Source of the DNA: Fibrivirga algicola
Lineage (GTDB): Bacteria > Bacteroidota > Bacteroidia > Cytophagales > Spirosomataceae
Assembly (NCBI RefSeq): GCF_011742925.1
Contig: NZ_WAEL01000003.1
Coordinates: 496,001-560,000 of the forward strand
Length of the DNA stretch: 64,000 bases
Reading direction: 5' to 3'
Shown here: positions 34,979 through 44,406 of the stretch, one piece after another
How the letters are laid out: each line of letters opens with the position of its first letter
Numbering within the stretch: the stretch's first letter is position 1
Notes under the pieces: generated by a model
What the model was told of the DNA's origin: nothing
What the model saw: the letters and a program-made list of their open reading frames with translations, nothing else
The model's database searches: none
Made by a program: the position numbers and the translations under genes

Positions 34979-35665
34979 ATGAAATTTGGCGTTGTTGTAT
35001 TTCCCGGTTCCAACTGCGATCAGGACGCAGTTGATGCGATTGAGTTGATGGGTCAGCCAGTTGTAAAACTTTGGCATAAAGACCACGACCTGCAGGGTTG
35101 CGATATGATTATTCTGCCCGGTGGCTTCTCGTACGGCGATTACCTGCGTACGGGGGCTGTAGCCCGGTTTTCTCCGATCATGAACGAAGTTATCGCCCAT
35201 GCCAATGCGGGTGGTTATTTGATGGGTATCTGCAACGGGTTCCAGATACTGGCCGAAGCAAAACTGGTACCCGGCGTGCTGCTGCAAAACAACAGCCAGC
35301 AATATGTTTGCAAAAACGTGTACCTGAAACCGCAGTCGACCGAGTCACTCCTGACGGCAAACCTCGAAGACCGGGCCTACCGGATTCCGATTGCCCACGG
35401 TGATGGCCGTTACTTCGCGGATGCCGACACGCTGGCCCGCCTGAACGACAATGGACAGGTGCTTTTCCGCTACTGCGATGAAGCAGGCAACATTACCGAC
35501 GCGGCTAACCCCAATGGTAGTCTCGAAAACATTGCCGGTGTCACCAACGACCGCCGCAACGTATTCGGCATGATGCCCCACCCCGAACGCGCCGCCGACC
35601 CCGCTCTGGGCAATACCGACGGCCGCTACATCCTGGAGCAGCTGCTCACGATGGTATTGGCGTAA
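34979..35665 (+). CDS. purQ: Phosphoribosylformylglycinamidine synthase subunit I
   Basis: A 228-residue glutaminase subunit of the small-subunit FGAM synthase, step four of purine synthesis. It makes ammonia from glutamine for the PurL subunit together with PurS. Class I glutamine amidotransferase features are clear: FPGSNCDQDAVDAIELMG at the N-terminus, ILPGGFSYGDYLRTGA, the nucleophile Cys85 in GICNGFQIL, and the catalytic His-x-Glu in MMPHPERAADP. It is a single gene here; purS and purL are not in view, so the genes for the complex are scattered. It ends at a strong terminator. Confidence 0.95.
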   Translation: MKFGVVVFPGSNCDQDAVDAIELMGQPVVKLWHKDHDLQGCDMIILPGGFSYGDYLRTGAVARFSPIMNEVIAHANAGGYLMGICNGFQILAEAKLVPGVLLQNNSQQYVCKNVYLKPQSTESLLTANLEDRAYRIPIAHGDGRYFADADTLARLNDNGQVLFRYCDEAGNITDAANPNGSLENIAGVTNDRRNVFGMMPHPERAADPALGNTDGRYILEQLLTMVLA

Positions 35666-35681
35666 ACGTTCTAAGTTTTAA

Positions 35682-35737
35682 GTCTTCTGTTGCCTTGCTA
35701 AATCACCTTGTGATTGACTGGCAGGGCAACAGAAGAC
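35682..35737. terminator. Bidirectional terminator after purQ
   Basis: GTCTTCTGTTGCC (35682-35694) pairs perfectly with GGCAACAGAAGAC (35725-35737). It lies between the convergent purQ and Hsp70 genes; weak T-rich stretches flank it (TTTTAA on the left). Confidence 0.65.
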
Positions 35738-35751
35738 AGTAAACAGAAGAC

Positions 35752-37008
35752 TCAATTAAACTTATTCCGGCTGTCATAGGCGAGGCCCAGGCCAACGCTG
35801 GACAGCTTGTTTTCGTCGGCGATGGCCGCGTTGGGAAATAAGCGCTTAAACTCAGCCTGTACCGAATGCACTTCGGTTGACCCGCCGGTTAGAATGACCA
35901 GTTCGATGGCTTCATTGCTGACGCCCGCCTCCTGAAGGCACTGCCGGGCCGACGCCGAAATTTTCTCTACCTCTTCCTGAATCGCCGTTTCGAACAGGCT
36001 GCGGCCTACCGGAATCGCGAACCCCTCTTCGATAAAATCGAGCGAAGCATTGTGCTGTAGGGCGTCGGTGAGCGCGATTTTAGTGCCCTCTGCAGCCGCC
36101 AGCAACGTATGTCCGGTTTCGTCCTGCAGCACCTTTATCAACCGGCTGAAACGCGTTTTATCGTGCGATTGATACAACAACTGCTTCATCTGCATGATCA
36201 GTTTGGGCGTATACAGAAAGTTCACCTTGCTCCACTCGGCCAGATCGTGGTACGGTTTCAGCGGCACCTCGAGGCCTTTGTCGCCATAGGTACTTCGATA
36301 CCCAATTTCGGGCATAATGGCGGCCAGGCTCAAATCTTTATCAAAATCATTACCGCCAATCCGAACGCCGGTGTTAGCCAGAATATCCGACGAACGGTCG
36401 GTTTTGTAAATGGATTTGTTCGACAGCCGGATCACCGTGAAGTCAGACGTACCGCCGCCCAGATCAGCCACGATAGCCAGCTTCTCGCCGCTGAGCCGGG
36501 CTTCGTGCGCGAAAGCGGCGGCAATGGGCTCGAACTGAAACTCGATATACTTGAAGCCAATCCGCTGCGCAATAGCGGTGAGTTCGGCCTGTGCGCGGGC
36601 ATCGGCCGCCGGATCGTTATCCACAAAGTGGACAGGGCGACCCATCACTACGTGCTCAATTTCCTGACCGGCCACCAAATCGGCCTTCTCCTTGATCTGG
36701 GTTAGAAAAGCCGCAATGATCGTCGAGAAATTCATGGATGTTCCGTTAACGAGCGTACCCTGATTCATGAGCGACGTACCCAGCACCCGCTTCAAACTCC
36801 GCATGAACCGCCCCGGCTGCCGATCAAAAAACAGGTTGATGGCCATCCGGCCGTAGAATGCCTTGTTGTCGCGCTGCTGGAAAAAAATGGCACTGGGAAT
36901 AGTTACAGACGCATTTTCGACCGGCACCAGCTTGATTTCCCCATTCTGATCAATGGCTATACTTGAATTTGATGTACCAAAATCGATTCCGCAGGAAAGT
37001 GTTGTCAT
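35752..37008 (-). CDS. Hsp70-family protein (YegD-like)
   Basis: A 418-residue actin-fold ATPase. It has the phosphate-1 motif GIDFGTSNSSIAI, phosphate-2 IVADLGGGTSDFTVI and adenosine motif LVILTGGSTEVHSVQ of Hsp70 proteins. The length equals a nucleotide-binding domain only: the usual substrate-binding domain and lid are missing, as in E. coli YegD. It therefore may not be a classical chaperone. It stands alone, with no dnaJ or grpE gene beside it. Confidence 0.9.
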   Translation of the reverse strand: MTTLSCGIDFGTSNSSIAIDQNGEIKLVPVENASVTIPSAIFFQQRDNKAFYGRMAINLFFDRQPGRFMRSLKRVLGTSLMNQGTLVNGTSMNFSTIIAAFLTQIKEKADLVAGQEIEHVVMGRPVHFVDNDPAADARAQAELTAIAQRIGFKYIEFQFEPIAAAFAHEARLSGEKLAIVADLGGGTSDFTVIRLSNKSIYKTDRSSDILANTGVRIGGNDFDKDLSLAAIMPEIGYRSTYGDKGLEVPLKPYHDLAEWSKVNFLYTPKLIMQMKQLLYQSHDKTRFSRLIKVLQDETGHTLLAAAEGTKIALTDALQHNASLDFIEEGFAIPVGRSLFETAIQEEVEKISASARQCLQEAGVSNEAIELVILTGGSTEVHSVQAEFKRLFPNAAIADENKLSSVGLGLAYDSRNKFN

Positions 37009-37148
37009 ACCGGTTAGCGCCTATAATTCATCGCGCGAAGGCCCACACCTACCGCACGACTTCAGTGGAAAAAGGCCGCAAAGGTACGTCGAAAAAAGAT
37101 ACCGCTCTGTCCACCAGACAACATTGCTCTACAGACAACGCTACAGCC

Positions 37149-38018
37149 TCAACCCAGTACACGTGCTGCTTCCCAGCCGAGCATGGCCTGTTTACGGCCG
37201 ACACCCCACCGATAGCCGCCGAAGAGGCCCGTCTTTTTAATCACCCGATGGCAGGGAATCAAGTAGCCGATCGGGTTACTTCCAATGGCGGTGCCAACGG
37301 CGCGCGAAGCGGTTGGTTGCCCGATGGCTACGGCGATCTGATCGTAACTAACCAGTTGCCCTTCTGGAATGCGGAGTAGGGCCGCCCACACGTTTAACTG
37401 AAACGCCGACCCGCGCAGTAGTACGCGTAGCGGCAATTCATTTGCCTGGGTTGGCGTCCCGTTAACAGCCGGGAAAATTTGCCCGGCAAGTGATTGCAGC
37501 CTCGCCGGGTCGTGTTCCAGCGCCGCTTCGGGCCAGGCCGTAGCCACCAGTTGTTCAGGTACGTTGGGTTGGCTAGCTTCTTCGCCGGTCAGGAACTGTA
37601 ACACCGCAATTTTTTCGTTAACAGCACCCAGCACATAAGGCCCAAACAGACTGTCGAAAACGCCGTACTGCACCCGCAGCCCCGCCCCTGCCTGCTTGAA
37701 CTGACCGGGTGTAACGCCTTCAATGGTTACGAAAAGGTCATGTAACCGTCCTGTTCCCGACAGACCAGCCTCCTGCGCAGCAACGGCCAGCGGAACGCCG
37801 GTACGCAATTGGGTCTTGGCGTATTCGATGGTCAGGTACTGGCTGAATTTCTTGGGGCTCACCCCCGCCCAGGCCGTGAATAACCGCTGAAAATGAAAGA
37901 CGCTTAGGTTGGCCGTTTCGGCGAGTTGGTCCAGTGCAGGCTGCTCCCGAAAATTGGCAGTCAGGTAATCGATAGCGCGGGCGACCTGCTCGTAGGTATA
38001 CGTGTGGCTGTTGGTCAT
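37149..38018 (-). CDS. AraC-type regulator fused to O6-alkylguanine-DNA alkyltransferase
   Basis: A 289-residue two-domain protein. Residues 1-100 hold two helix-turn-helix motifs of the AraC/XylS type (LDQLAETANLSVFHFQRLF, GVTPGQFKQAG). The C-terminal half is the DNA repair methyltransferase with the active site IPCHRV (Cys256) and SYDQIAVAIGQPTASRAVGTAI before it. It resembles the C-terminal two-thirds of E. coli Ada and lacks the zinc-binding phosphotriester domain, so it should repair O6-alkylguanine and may regulate genes by another signal. The start at 38018 is chosen because the domain begins there; an upstream start at 38069 adds only unstructured residues. Confidence 0.9.
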   Translation of the reverse strand: MTNSHTYTYEQVARAIDYLTANFREQPALDQLAETANLSVFHFQRLFTAWAGVSPKKFSQYLTIEYAKTQLRTGVPLAVAAQEAGLSGTGRLHDLFVTIEGVTPGQFKQAGAGLRVQYGVFDSLFGPYVLGAVNEKIAVLQFLTGEEASQPNVPEQLVATAWPEAALEHDPARLQSLAGQIFPAVNGTPTQANELPLRVLLRGSAFQLNVWAALLRIPEGQLVSYDQIAVAIGQPTASRAVGTAIGSNPIGYLIPCHRVIKKTGLFGGYRWGVGRKQAMLGWEAARVLG

Positions 38019-38137
38019 AGAAGTAGGTGTTGTACGCACAAAAATTGCCGGAATACCCACGAAAGCCAACCCGATTCTTGCGGAGTTACACCTGATTTCC
38101 TATCGGCAAAGCAACCTTATGCACCCTGCCTAAAGAT

Positions 38138-39463
38138 CTAGCGCCGCTGCCCGAAATTAACCGTGTAATACCCAATCAGCTGGTCAGCGCGGGAAGCGGG
38201 GGGGCGGTTGTAGACAAAGATCTCGTACACGTTTTCGGTTTGCGAGAAATCGCCCTCAATCAGCGTCTCGTTCCCGTCCAGGTTAATGCCCGACCGGGTC
38301 AGGGGCGGTTTGATGCCCGTTACCGCGTAGTTGTAATTGTAGACACCCTGTTTCAGCCAAACACGCCCCTGGTAGCCACCAATGGTGGGGTCATAGGTCA
38401 GACGATTTCGGTTATTAAGCGCCCAGAAATTGAAGGCTCCGTTGGCGTATACTTCCGCGTTGGGCAGTTCGTCGACTAGCAGCGTGAACACCGTTTCAAT
38501 ATAATCGGCACCGGTGGCTCCGTCGCCTGTTTCACGGTGGTCGATGACGTACAGGCCGTTGAAATCATCGAATTGGGTGTAGGCAAACCCACTGCGAGGC
38601 CGGTCGGTTTGCACGAAAACGGTGGTCCGGTCGGCTTTACGGTCTACCCGCTCCACGTAGTTCCCCCGCGACAGCACCGTTCGCGTGTCGAAAAAGCGGT
38701 ATTCGTTTCCGCCGGGGAAGGTGTTGCGCAAGTCGATAGCATTGTATTCCAGCACCTGATCGAACGAGCGGACATTAGAGGGGCGCAGGCCGGTAACCAT
38801 TCGGTCATCGCGGTAATTTTGCCGGATAACGACCTTAAAATCGTCCTGCGGTGAGGTCACCTGACTCTGATACGCCCGGTAACCAATGGTCAGGTCGACC
38901 TGCTGATCGTTGAACTGCCGGCTTACATCCGTCGAAAAACGCACCGCCGCACTAACGCTCAGCAGATTGGCGTACACCCGAAACCGACGGGTGAACAGTA
39001 TCTCGTTCCGATTGCGCTCATTGTACACCACCAGCACGTAGTTGCCCGGTAGCTTCAGCCGAGGAACCGTGTATTTGTAATGGAAGTAAGGCACTTTTGT
39101 ACCTACCGACACCTGATAATCCGTAACCGGATTGTCGTTGTACTCGTAGGTGAACTCTACGTCGTTCAGCACCGAACGTACCCAATTGCTATTGCAGTGA
39201 ACGATCTTGGCCCGGAAATTACGGTAGTTAGCCGTCAGATCGTCGAACTCCAGTTGTAGCGGCGATTGAGCTTGGTCGTCGATTTTCACCAGCGGGATAT
39301 TCAGCGTTTGCGCCGAGTTACCCACTGTACTTCCCACCTGCGGGTACAGCAGCACCGTCGCAATTTTGGGGTCAATAATCGAGTCTGTAGTTTGGGCAGC
39401 TGCCTGACTGACGCAAAAATTTATTATTATTAGAATTGCCAAGCAGGCATGTAGCTTTCTCAT
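38138..39463 (-). CDS. Type IX secretion system plug protein (DUF5103)
   Basis: A 441-residue secreted protein with signal peptide (MRKLHACLAILIIINFCVSQAAAQ). The domain is DUF5103: LLYPQVGSTVGNSAQTLNIP, LQLEFDDLTANYRNF, HCNSNWVRSVLNDVEF, NDNPVTDYQVSVGTKVPYFHY and the C-terminal VYANGAFNFWALN and MRGVYNYNY-like WLKQGVYNYNYAV. In the type IX system this protein was shown to close the periplasmic side of the SprA translocon when no cargo is bound. Its presence fits the T9SS cargo protein at 21.9 kb. It is divergent from the DUF3667 gene, with 29 bp between the starts. Confidence 0.9.
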   Translation of the reverse strand: MRKLHACLAILIIINFCVSQAAAQTTDSIIDPKIATVLLYPQVGSTVGNSAQTLNIPLVKIDDQAQSPLQLEFDDLTANYRNFRAKIVHCNSNWVRSVLNDVEFTYEYNDNPVTDYQVSVGTKVPYFHYKYTVPRLKLPGNYVLVVYNERNRNEILFTRRFRVYANLLSVSAAVRFSTDVSRQFNDQQVDLTIGYRAYQSQVTSPQDDFKVVIRQNYRDDRMVTGLRPSNVRSFDQVLEYNAIDLRNTFPGGNEYRFFDTRTVLSRGNYVERVDRKADRTTVFVQTDRPRSGFAYTQFDDFNGLYVIDHRETGDGATGADYIETVFTLLVDELPNAEVYANGAFNFWALNNRNRLTYDPTIGGYQGRVWLKQGVYNYNYAVTGIKPPLTRSGINLDGNETLIEGDFSQTENVYEIFVYNRPPASRADQLIGYYTVNFGQRR

Positions 39464-39492
39464 CTCTCAAACGGGTTACCTATTGCGCACTT

Positions 39493-40296
39493 ATGCACCT
39501 TTCTACCTCCACCTGCCCAAACTGCGAAACAGCCTTACAAGCCGATTTTCGTTATTGCCCAGGCTGTAGTCAGACGACGCATTTGCATCGGTTTTCAATC
39601 GGTCACATTGCCCACGAAGCCGTGCACACCGTCCTACACGTTGATACAACAATCGTTGGGCTGGCTCGTGAACTGGCTGTGCGTCCGGGCGTGGCGGCCT
39701 ACGAGTACATTGTGCTGGGCAAACGCAAAAAGTACTTCAGCCCATTTGTCTTTTTACTGCTTGTACTTGGCCTTGAGCTGTTTGTGTACTCAACAATTAA
39801 ACCCTTCACGAAGAACTCGCCCCCCTCATCGACCACCCAGCCAGCTGGTAACGTGAGCCGTGGGACACAGAGAGAGTTGAGGCTTACTCAGGTCGAGATG
39901 ATGCAGTTCGTGGAACGCAACAGCAAGCAGGCTTCCGTACTGGCAATTCCCCTGCTTGCCTTAGCAGGTTGGTTAGCGTTCCGCAGACGGGGAGTCAACT
40001 ATGCCGAACACGTGGTGATCAATGTATTTATCATGTGTATTACATCTTCATGGTCTATTCTGCTGATTCTCTTAACCGATTACCTGCGCCCCCCATGGAT
40101 AGTAATCTCAGCTATGAGTTTCTGTGTGTCAGTTACGTACATAGCCGTTTGTTATCATCAGTTTTTCCGGAGAAGCCAACCTATATCTTGGCTTCGGGCA
40201 ATTAGCGTGGCCGTTTTAAGCTACTCAGGACTTTTCGTAATACAATTTATCGTAATGCTCGTGTACTTACTTACAAAACTGTTTCAGGGTGCATAA
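39493..40296 (+). CDS. DUF3667 zinc-ribbon membrane protein
   Basis: A 267-residue inner-membrane protein. The N-terminus carries a zinc ribbon (CPNCETALQADFRYCPGC), then a short amphipathic segment with HIAHEAVHTVLHVD typical of DUF3667, RPGVAAYEYIVLGKRKKYFSP, and five or so hydrophobic helices (about residues 78-98, 145-160, 170-195, 200-220, 240-262). ATG 39493 starts the family domain; an upstream start at 39436 would overlap the promoter of the divergent gene. The role of the family is unknown. Confidence 0.87.
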   Translation: MHLSTSTCPNCETALQADFRYCPGCSQTTHLHRFSIGHIAHEAVHTVLHVDTTIVGLARELAVRPGVAAYEYIVLGKRKKYFSPFVFLLLVLGLELFVYSTIKPFTKNSPPSSTTQPAGNVSRGTQRELRLTQVEMMQFVERNSKQASVLAIPLLALAGWLAFRRRGVNYAEHVVINVFIMCITSSWSILLILLTDYLRPPWIVISAMSFCVSVTYIAVCYHQFFRRSQPISWLRAISVAVLSYSGLFVIQFIVMLVYLLTKLFQGA

Positions 40297-40317
40297 GCCT
40301 CCTGTTGCAATGATTGC

Positions 40318-42255
40318 TCATTTCAACAGGCTTTCCAGTTCCTCAGCATCCATCATCACGGATTCCCACTGTTGCTGAAGCGCATTAAGATCTTTGGTCA
40401 GACGCTGGTATTCGGCCTGTCGGGTTTGTAACGCCCCGTTGGTACCGTATGTTGCCGGGTCGGCCAGTTCGGCTTCGAGTTTCTTCTTCTGGGCTTCCAG
40501 TGCGCTGATCTTGGCTTCGGTTTCTTCGGCTTGCTGATTGGCTTTTTTTAGTGCGTTTTGCCATTCCTTCCGCTGGTAATCGTTGGGCTTAGCGGCGGGG
40601 GTAGCAGGCTTAGGCGGGGCAACGGGCGCCTTAGGCGCATCCAGTTCACCATTTGCTTTCCGCTCATTCATCCACCATTCGTACTCATCGTACGTACCTG
40701 GATATTGCTTGATCTGCTCATCTTCGATGTACCAGATTTTGTTGGCAATCTGCGACACAAAGAAGCGATCGTGGGATACCACCACATACGTACCTTCATA
40801 CTGGTCGAGCGCCTGAATCAGGATGTTCACCGACTGCATGTCGAGGTGGTTGGTCGGTTCATCAAGCAGTAGGAAGTTAGCCTGCGACAGCAGTACCTTG
40901 GCCAGTGCTACCCGTGATTTTTCTCCACCCGATAGTACCTTGATCTTCTTGAATACCTCATCGCCCGAGAACAGGAAGCAGCCCAGTACGCCCCGCAATT
41001 CGCCTTCGCTCTTATAAGGATTGGCCGACTTCAGCTCTTCCAGCATATTGTCTTCTACGTTCAATGACTCCAGTTGGTGCTGAGCGTAAAAGCTAAACGA
41101 CACGTTGTGCCCCAGTTGCCGACGCCCGTCATTAACCGGCTCAGAACCGGAAATAATACGCAGCAGCGTAGATTTACCTCGTCCGTTGGCACCAATCAGC
41201 GCTACCTTATCACCCCGTTCGAGGCGGATATCGGCATGGGTCAGAATCTTTTTAGGGCCGTAGGCCTTCGAAATATCCTCAAGGTGCAGAATATGCCGTC
41301 CCGGCTGGGTGGTAAACTGAAACTTGAAGTTCACCCGCGCCGACTCGTCAATCACGGCGTCGACCGTTTCCATCCGGGCCAGTTGCTTCACGCGGCTTTG
41401 GGCCTGTTTGGCTTTCGAGGCCGTCGCCTTAAACCGCTCGATAAAGCGCTCAGTCTGCCGAATCTTGGCTTGCTGGTTTTCGTACGTCCCCTTTTGAATC
41501 TCATTCCGCAGGGCCTTTTCTTCCAGGTAGAACGAGTAGTTACCGGGGTAATAATTCAGTTTCCCGTTCGACACTTCCACCGTCACATCAATCACGTTAT
41601 CCAGGAATTCCCGGTCGTGCGACACGACGATCACGGCCCCTTCGTAGTTCTGAATGTACTTCTCTACCCACTGAATCGACGGTAAGTCAAGGTGGTTGGT
41701 TGGCTCATCGAGCATCAGCAATGAAGGCTTCTGCAACAGCAGCTTCGCCAGCATCACGCGCATACGCCAGCCACCCGAGAACGTCCGCAGCGGACGTTGT
41801 AACTCTTCAGTACTGAAACCAAGCCCTTCCATGATCTCTTCGGCCCGTGATTGAACCGAGTAGCCGTCGAGGGCTTCAAACTCTTCCTGCGCCTTACCCA
41901 GCTTATCGACCAAATCATCGGTGTAGTTGGTCTCCATTTCATGAAGCAACTCATCAATTTTTTTCTGGAGGGCGTTCTGCCGGTCAAAGGCCTGCATGGC
42001 TACGGCCAGGATAGAATCATCGGTCTGGTACGAGAGCAGATCCTGGTTCAGGAAACCAATTGTTACGTCGCCGGCCTTCGAGATGGTACCGCCATCGGGC
42101 TGATACTCACCGTCGATAATGCGAAGCAGCGTAGACTTACCTGTACCATTCAGACCGATGAGGCCAATCTTCTGGGCAGGCTTTATATGCAGTGATGCGT
42201 TATCATAAAGCGCACGGCTGCCAAGGAAATACGATAGGTTCGTAATGGAAATCAT
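40318..42255 (-). CDS. ABC-F family ATPase (Uup-like)
   Basis: A 645-residue soluble protein with two ABC ATPase domains. The first has Walker A GLNGTGKST and signature LRTFSGGWRMRVMLAKLLL, with Walker B LLMLDEPTNHLD; the second has GANGRGKST, VLSGGEKSRVALAKVLL and LLLDEPTNHLD. A charged interdomain linker (about residues 235-300) and a C-terminal coiled coil (about 560-640) are typical of Uup. ABC-F proteins bind the ribosome and relieve stalled or damaged translation states; Uup also affects transposon excision. It is the last core gene before the tRNA. A Bacteroidota promoter for the tRNA lies 57 bp upstream of it on the other strand. Confidence 0.92.
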   Translation of the reverse strand: MISITNLSYFLGSRALYDNASLHIKPAQKIGLIGLNGTGKSTLLRIIDGEYQPDGGTISKAGDVTIGFLNQDLLSYQTDDSILAVAMQAFDRQNALQKKIDELLHEMETNYTDDLVDKLGKAQEEFEALDGYSVQSRAEEIMEGLGFSTEELQRPLRTFSGGWRMRVMLAKLLLQKPSLLMLDEPTNHLDLPSIQWVEKYIQNYEGAVIVVSHDREFLDNVIDVTVEVSNGKLNYYPGNYSFYLEEKALRNEIQKGTYENQQAKIRQTERFIERFKATASKAKQAQSRVKQLARMETVDAVIDESARVNFKFQFTTQPGRHILHLEDISKAYGPKKILTHADIRLERGDKVALIGANGRGKSTLLRIISGSEPVNDGRRQLGHNVSFSFYAQHQLESLNVEDNMLEELKSANPYKSEGELRGVLGCFLFSGDEVFKKIKVLSGGEKSRVALAKVLLSQANFLLLDEPTNHLDMQSVNILIQALDQYEGTYVVVSHDRFFVSQIANKIWYIEDEQIKQYPGTYDEYEWWMNERKANGELDAPKAPVAPPKPATPAAKPNDYQRKEWQNALKKANQQAEETEAKISALEAQKKKLEAELADPATYGTNGALQTRQAEYQRLTKDLNALQQQWESVMMDAEELESLLK

Positions 42256-42287
42256 ACCGCAAATTTACCAAATTCACAGCACGATAC

Positions 42288-42319
42288 TTGCGCATAATTT
42301 TACGAAAAAGCTATATTTG
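42288..42319 (+). promoter_or_regulatory. tRNA-Thr promoter
   Basis: TTG at 42288-42290 and TATATTTG at 42312-42319 are separated by 21 bp, matching the Bacteroidota -33/-7 pattern. It reads towards the tRNA about 100 bp downstream. Confidence 0.6.
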
Positions 42320-42421
42320 CAGCCGCAATTGCACGTATACGTGATCAATTACCCCTAATATGAGCTGCCTAGGCTAGACGAAGCAGTCATTAGTTGATCA
42401 TTGATACCTGTTCATTGAGTT

Positions 42422-42494
<73 letters not shown>

Positions 42495-42506
42495 CTAAAA
42501 TAGTAT

Positions 42507-42564
42507 AAAGGCTAATCCGTTTCAGAGCACTTTCGCTCATTATGAACGAGTTAGCCTTTTTTCT
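42507..42564 (+). terminator. Terminator after tRNA-Thr
   Basis: AAAGGCTAA (42507-42515) pairs with TTAGCCTTT (42551-42559) and is followed by a T-rich tail. The long loop contains a smaller stem GAGC/GCTC. Confidence 0.7.
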
Positions 42565-42677
42565 TTACCATTCCTTATTGGGAAACATACAGTTCCGTCA
42601 ACTAAAACCGTCAACTAATCCATCAACTGTATTCGCTAGGTCTGTATATTTGGATAAGAGGAAACTCAGTTCAGACC

Positions 42678-44054
42678 GTGAAGACACCCCAGTTGGCAGA
42701 CGTCAAGTTCCTGCTCAAAGACCCACGCGCCAGTGGGCCGACCTTGATAAGCCTGTTTTATCGCTACGACAACCAGCGATTTGTTTATTCGACTGGTCAA
42801 TCCGTGGAGCCCTATCAATGGGATGCCGAACGGCAACGGGCTCACAACAATCAACGCAATAAGACAGATCGAGCCGCTCACGAGACTATCAATGCTCACC
42901 TCGACCGTCACCGCTCGGCGCTCATTCGGGTCATAACCCGTTTGCATCTGGCCGGCATGCGACTGGGTAATGCCACGATCAAAGAGCACCTCGATCAAGA
43001 ACTCGATAAGGTTAGGACCAAGCCAGTCGAGGCCGTGCCTGCTCAGGAAACGTTCTCCGATTACATTGTACGGTTTGTTAAGGAAGCGGAGGCCGGGAAA
43101 CGGCTAACCCATAAAAGTTTGCAGTACGCTGGCTACACCCTGGCCGGCTACATGAAGTTGTACCGGGTGCTGCTCAAGTACACTGCCGAGACAGGCCGAC
43201 CCACCGACTATGCAGACATCACCCTCGACTTTTACCACCAGTTCAAGCTATGGCTCACTGGCCGAAAGCTGACGTTGAACTACGTAGGTACGTTGCTGAA
43301 AGACCTGAAGGTGATGCTGAAGCAGTCTCACGCCGACGGGATGCACAACAGCATGGCCTATCAGCACAAGGACTTTAAAAAGCTGGTTGAGGACGTCGAC
43401 AATATCTATCTGACCGATGCCGAACTAACGGCACTCTACAACCTCAACCTGTCTACCAACCCGCGCCTGGACCGGGTGCGTGATCTGTTTCTGATCGGCG
43501 CCTACACCGGCCTGCGATTCTCCGATTTTTCCCAGCTACGGCCGGAAAACATCACTCACGAAGGGCGAATCTTTACGCGTAAGACCATCAAAACATTTGA
43601 GAAGGTGTCCATACCCCTCAATCCGAAAGTACTGGCCATACTGACGAAATACGACGGCGTACCACCCCGCACGATTTCCAACCAGAAACTCAATACGTAC
43701 CTAAAAGAATTGTGCAAGCTGGCCGATCACCTAACGGAGGGTGTCGAGCTGGGGCGGACGAAAGGAGGCGTTCGACAGGTGCGGTATGTACCTAAATGGG
43801 ATCTGGTGACCAGCCACACTGCCCGTCGATCATTTGCTACGAATGCGTACCTGGCTGGCGTCAATCCCGTCATGATCATGAAGGTGACTGGCCACCGATC
43901 GGAAGCGGTATTCCTTCGCTACATCAAAGTCTCGTCGGAACAGAACGCCTTGCTCCTGCTCCAGCATCCGCACTTCAGCGGGGTTGTCAACGTACCTGCA
44001 CAAACAGCATCCACGGAAGAGGTAGCCAATGATCAGCAACACCCACGATTATGA
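42678..44054 (+). CDS. Tyrosine recombinase/integrase of the genomic island
   Basis: A 458-residue site-specific recombinase of the Bacteroidota type. Residues 1-110 are the arm-binding domain (LISLFYRYDNQRFVYSTGQSV, PYQWD), 125-235 the SAM-like core-binding domain, and 245-425 the catalytic domain. Catalytic residues are Arg280 (TGLRFSD), His380-x-x-Arg383 (SHTARRSF), His406 (TGHRSEAV) and Tyr415 (FLRYIKV). The frame opens with GTG at 42678. Its position just after tRNA-Thr implies that it integrates the following element into the tRNA 3' end. The next gene overlaps its stop by 4 bp. Confidence 0.93.
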   Translation: MKTPQLADVKFLLKDPRASGPTLISLFYRYDNQRFVYSTGQSVEPYQWDAERQRAHNNQRNKTDRAAHETINAHLDRHRSALIRVITRLHLAGMRLGNATIKEHLDQELDKVRTKPVEAVPAQETFSDYIVRFVKEAEAGKRLTHKSLQYAGYTLAGYMKLYRVLLKYTAETGRPTDYADITLDFYHQFKLWLTGRKLTLNYVGTLLKDLKVMLKQSHADGMHNSMAYQHKDFKKLVEDVDNIYLTDAELTALYNLNLSTNPRLDRVRDLFLIGAYTGLRFSDFSQLRPENITHEGRIFTRKTIKTFEKVSIPLNPKVLAILTKYDGVPPRTISNQKLNTYLKELCKLADHLTEGVELGRTKGGVRQVRYVPKWDLVTSHTARRSFATNAYLAGVNPVMIMKVTGHRSEAVFLRYIKVSSEQNALLLLQHPHFSGVVNVPAQTASTEEVANDQQHPRL

Positions 44055-44275
44055 TTCAGGAACTCGATTTGGTTGCTCTACGAATTGACCGTCCGGTAGT
44101 TGGTTTGAGGCGGGGGAACGTAGGTACAGTCGTTCACATCTACGACGAGGGAAGGATCTACGAAGTGGAATTCCTCAACGCTAAAGGCGACACAGTAGCA
44201 GTAGAAACCTTGATAGCCGACGAGGTGAGGTCTGTCGATCTAGACCGGGTGATGTTCCACTACAGCGATTTATAA
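44051..44275 (+). CDS. DUF4926 small protein
   Basis: A 74-residue protein (LDLVALRIDRPVVGLRRGNVGTV... IYEVEFLNAKGDTVAVETL) with the SH3-like beta-barrel pattern of DUF4926. The ATG overlaps the integrase TGA (ATGA), so translation is coupled. DUF4926 proteins are small and often sit beside toxin-like or hypothetical genes; here the link with the integrase is unusual. No function is known. Confidence 0.8.
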   Translation: MIQELDLVALRIDRPVVGLRRGNVGTVVHIYDEGRIYEVEFLNAKGDTVAVETLIADEVRSVDLDRVMFHYSDL

Positions 44276-44406
44276 ACATTCCTAAACCATTGCCGATAGT
44301 GATAGTATCAATTAAGCTCCGTAGCAACCTTGTTAATTTAAAGATGCTGAAGAGGTAGCAAAAGATGTTTGTGTAAGATCATCTTACACTCAAGTCCGCA
44401 ACGTAA

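Noticed and set aside
42542-42862. Frame between tRNA and integrase
   Set aside because: It overlaps the integrase N-terminal domain in another frame and begins inside the tRNA terminator.
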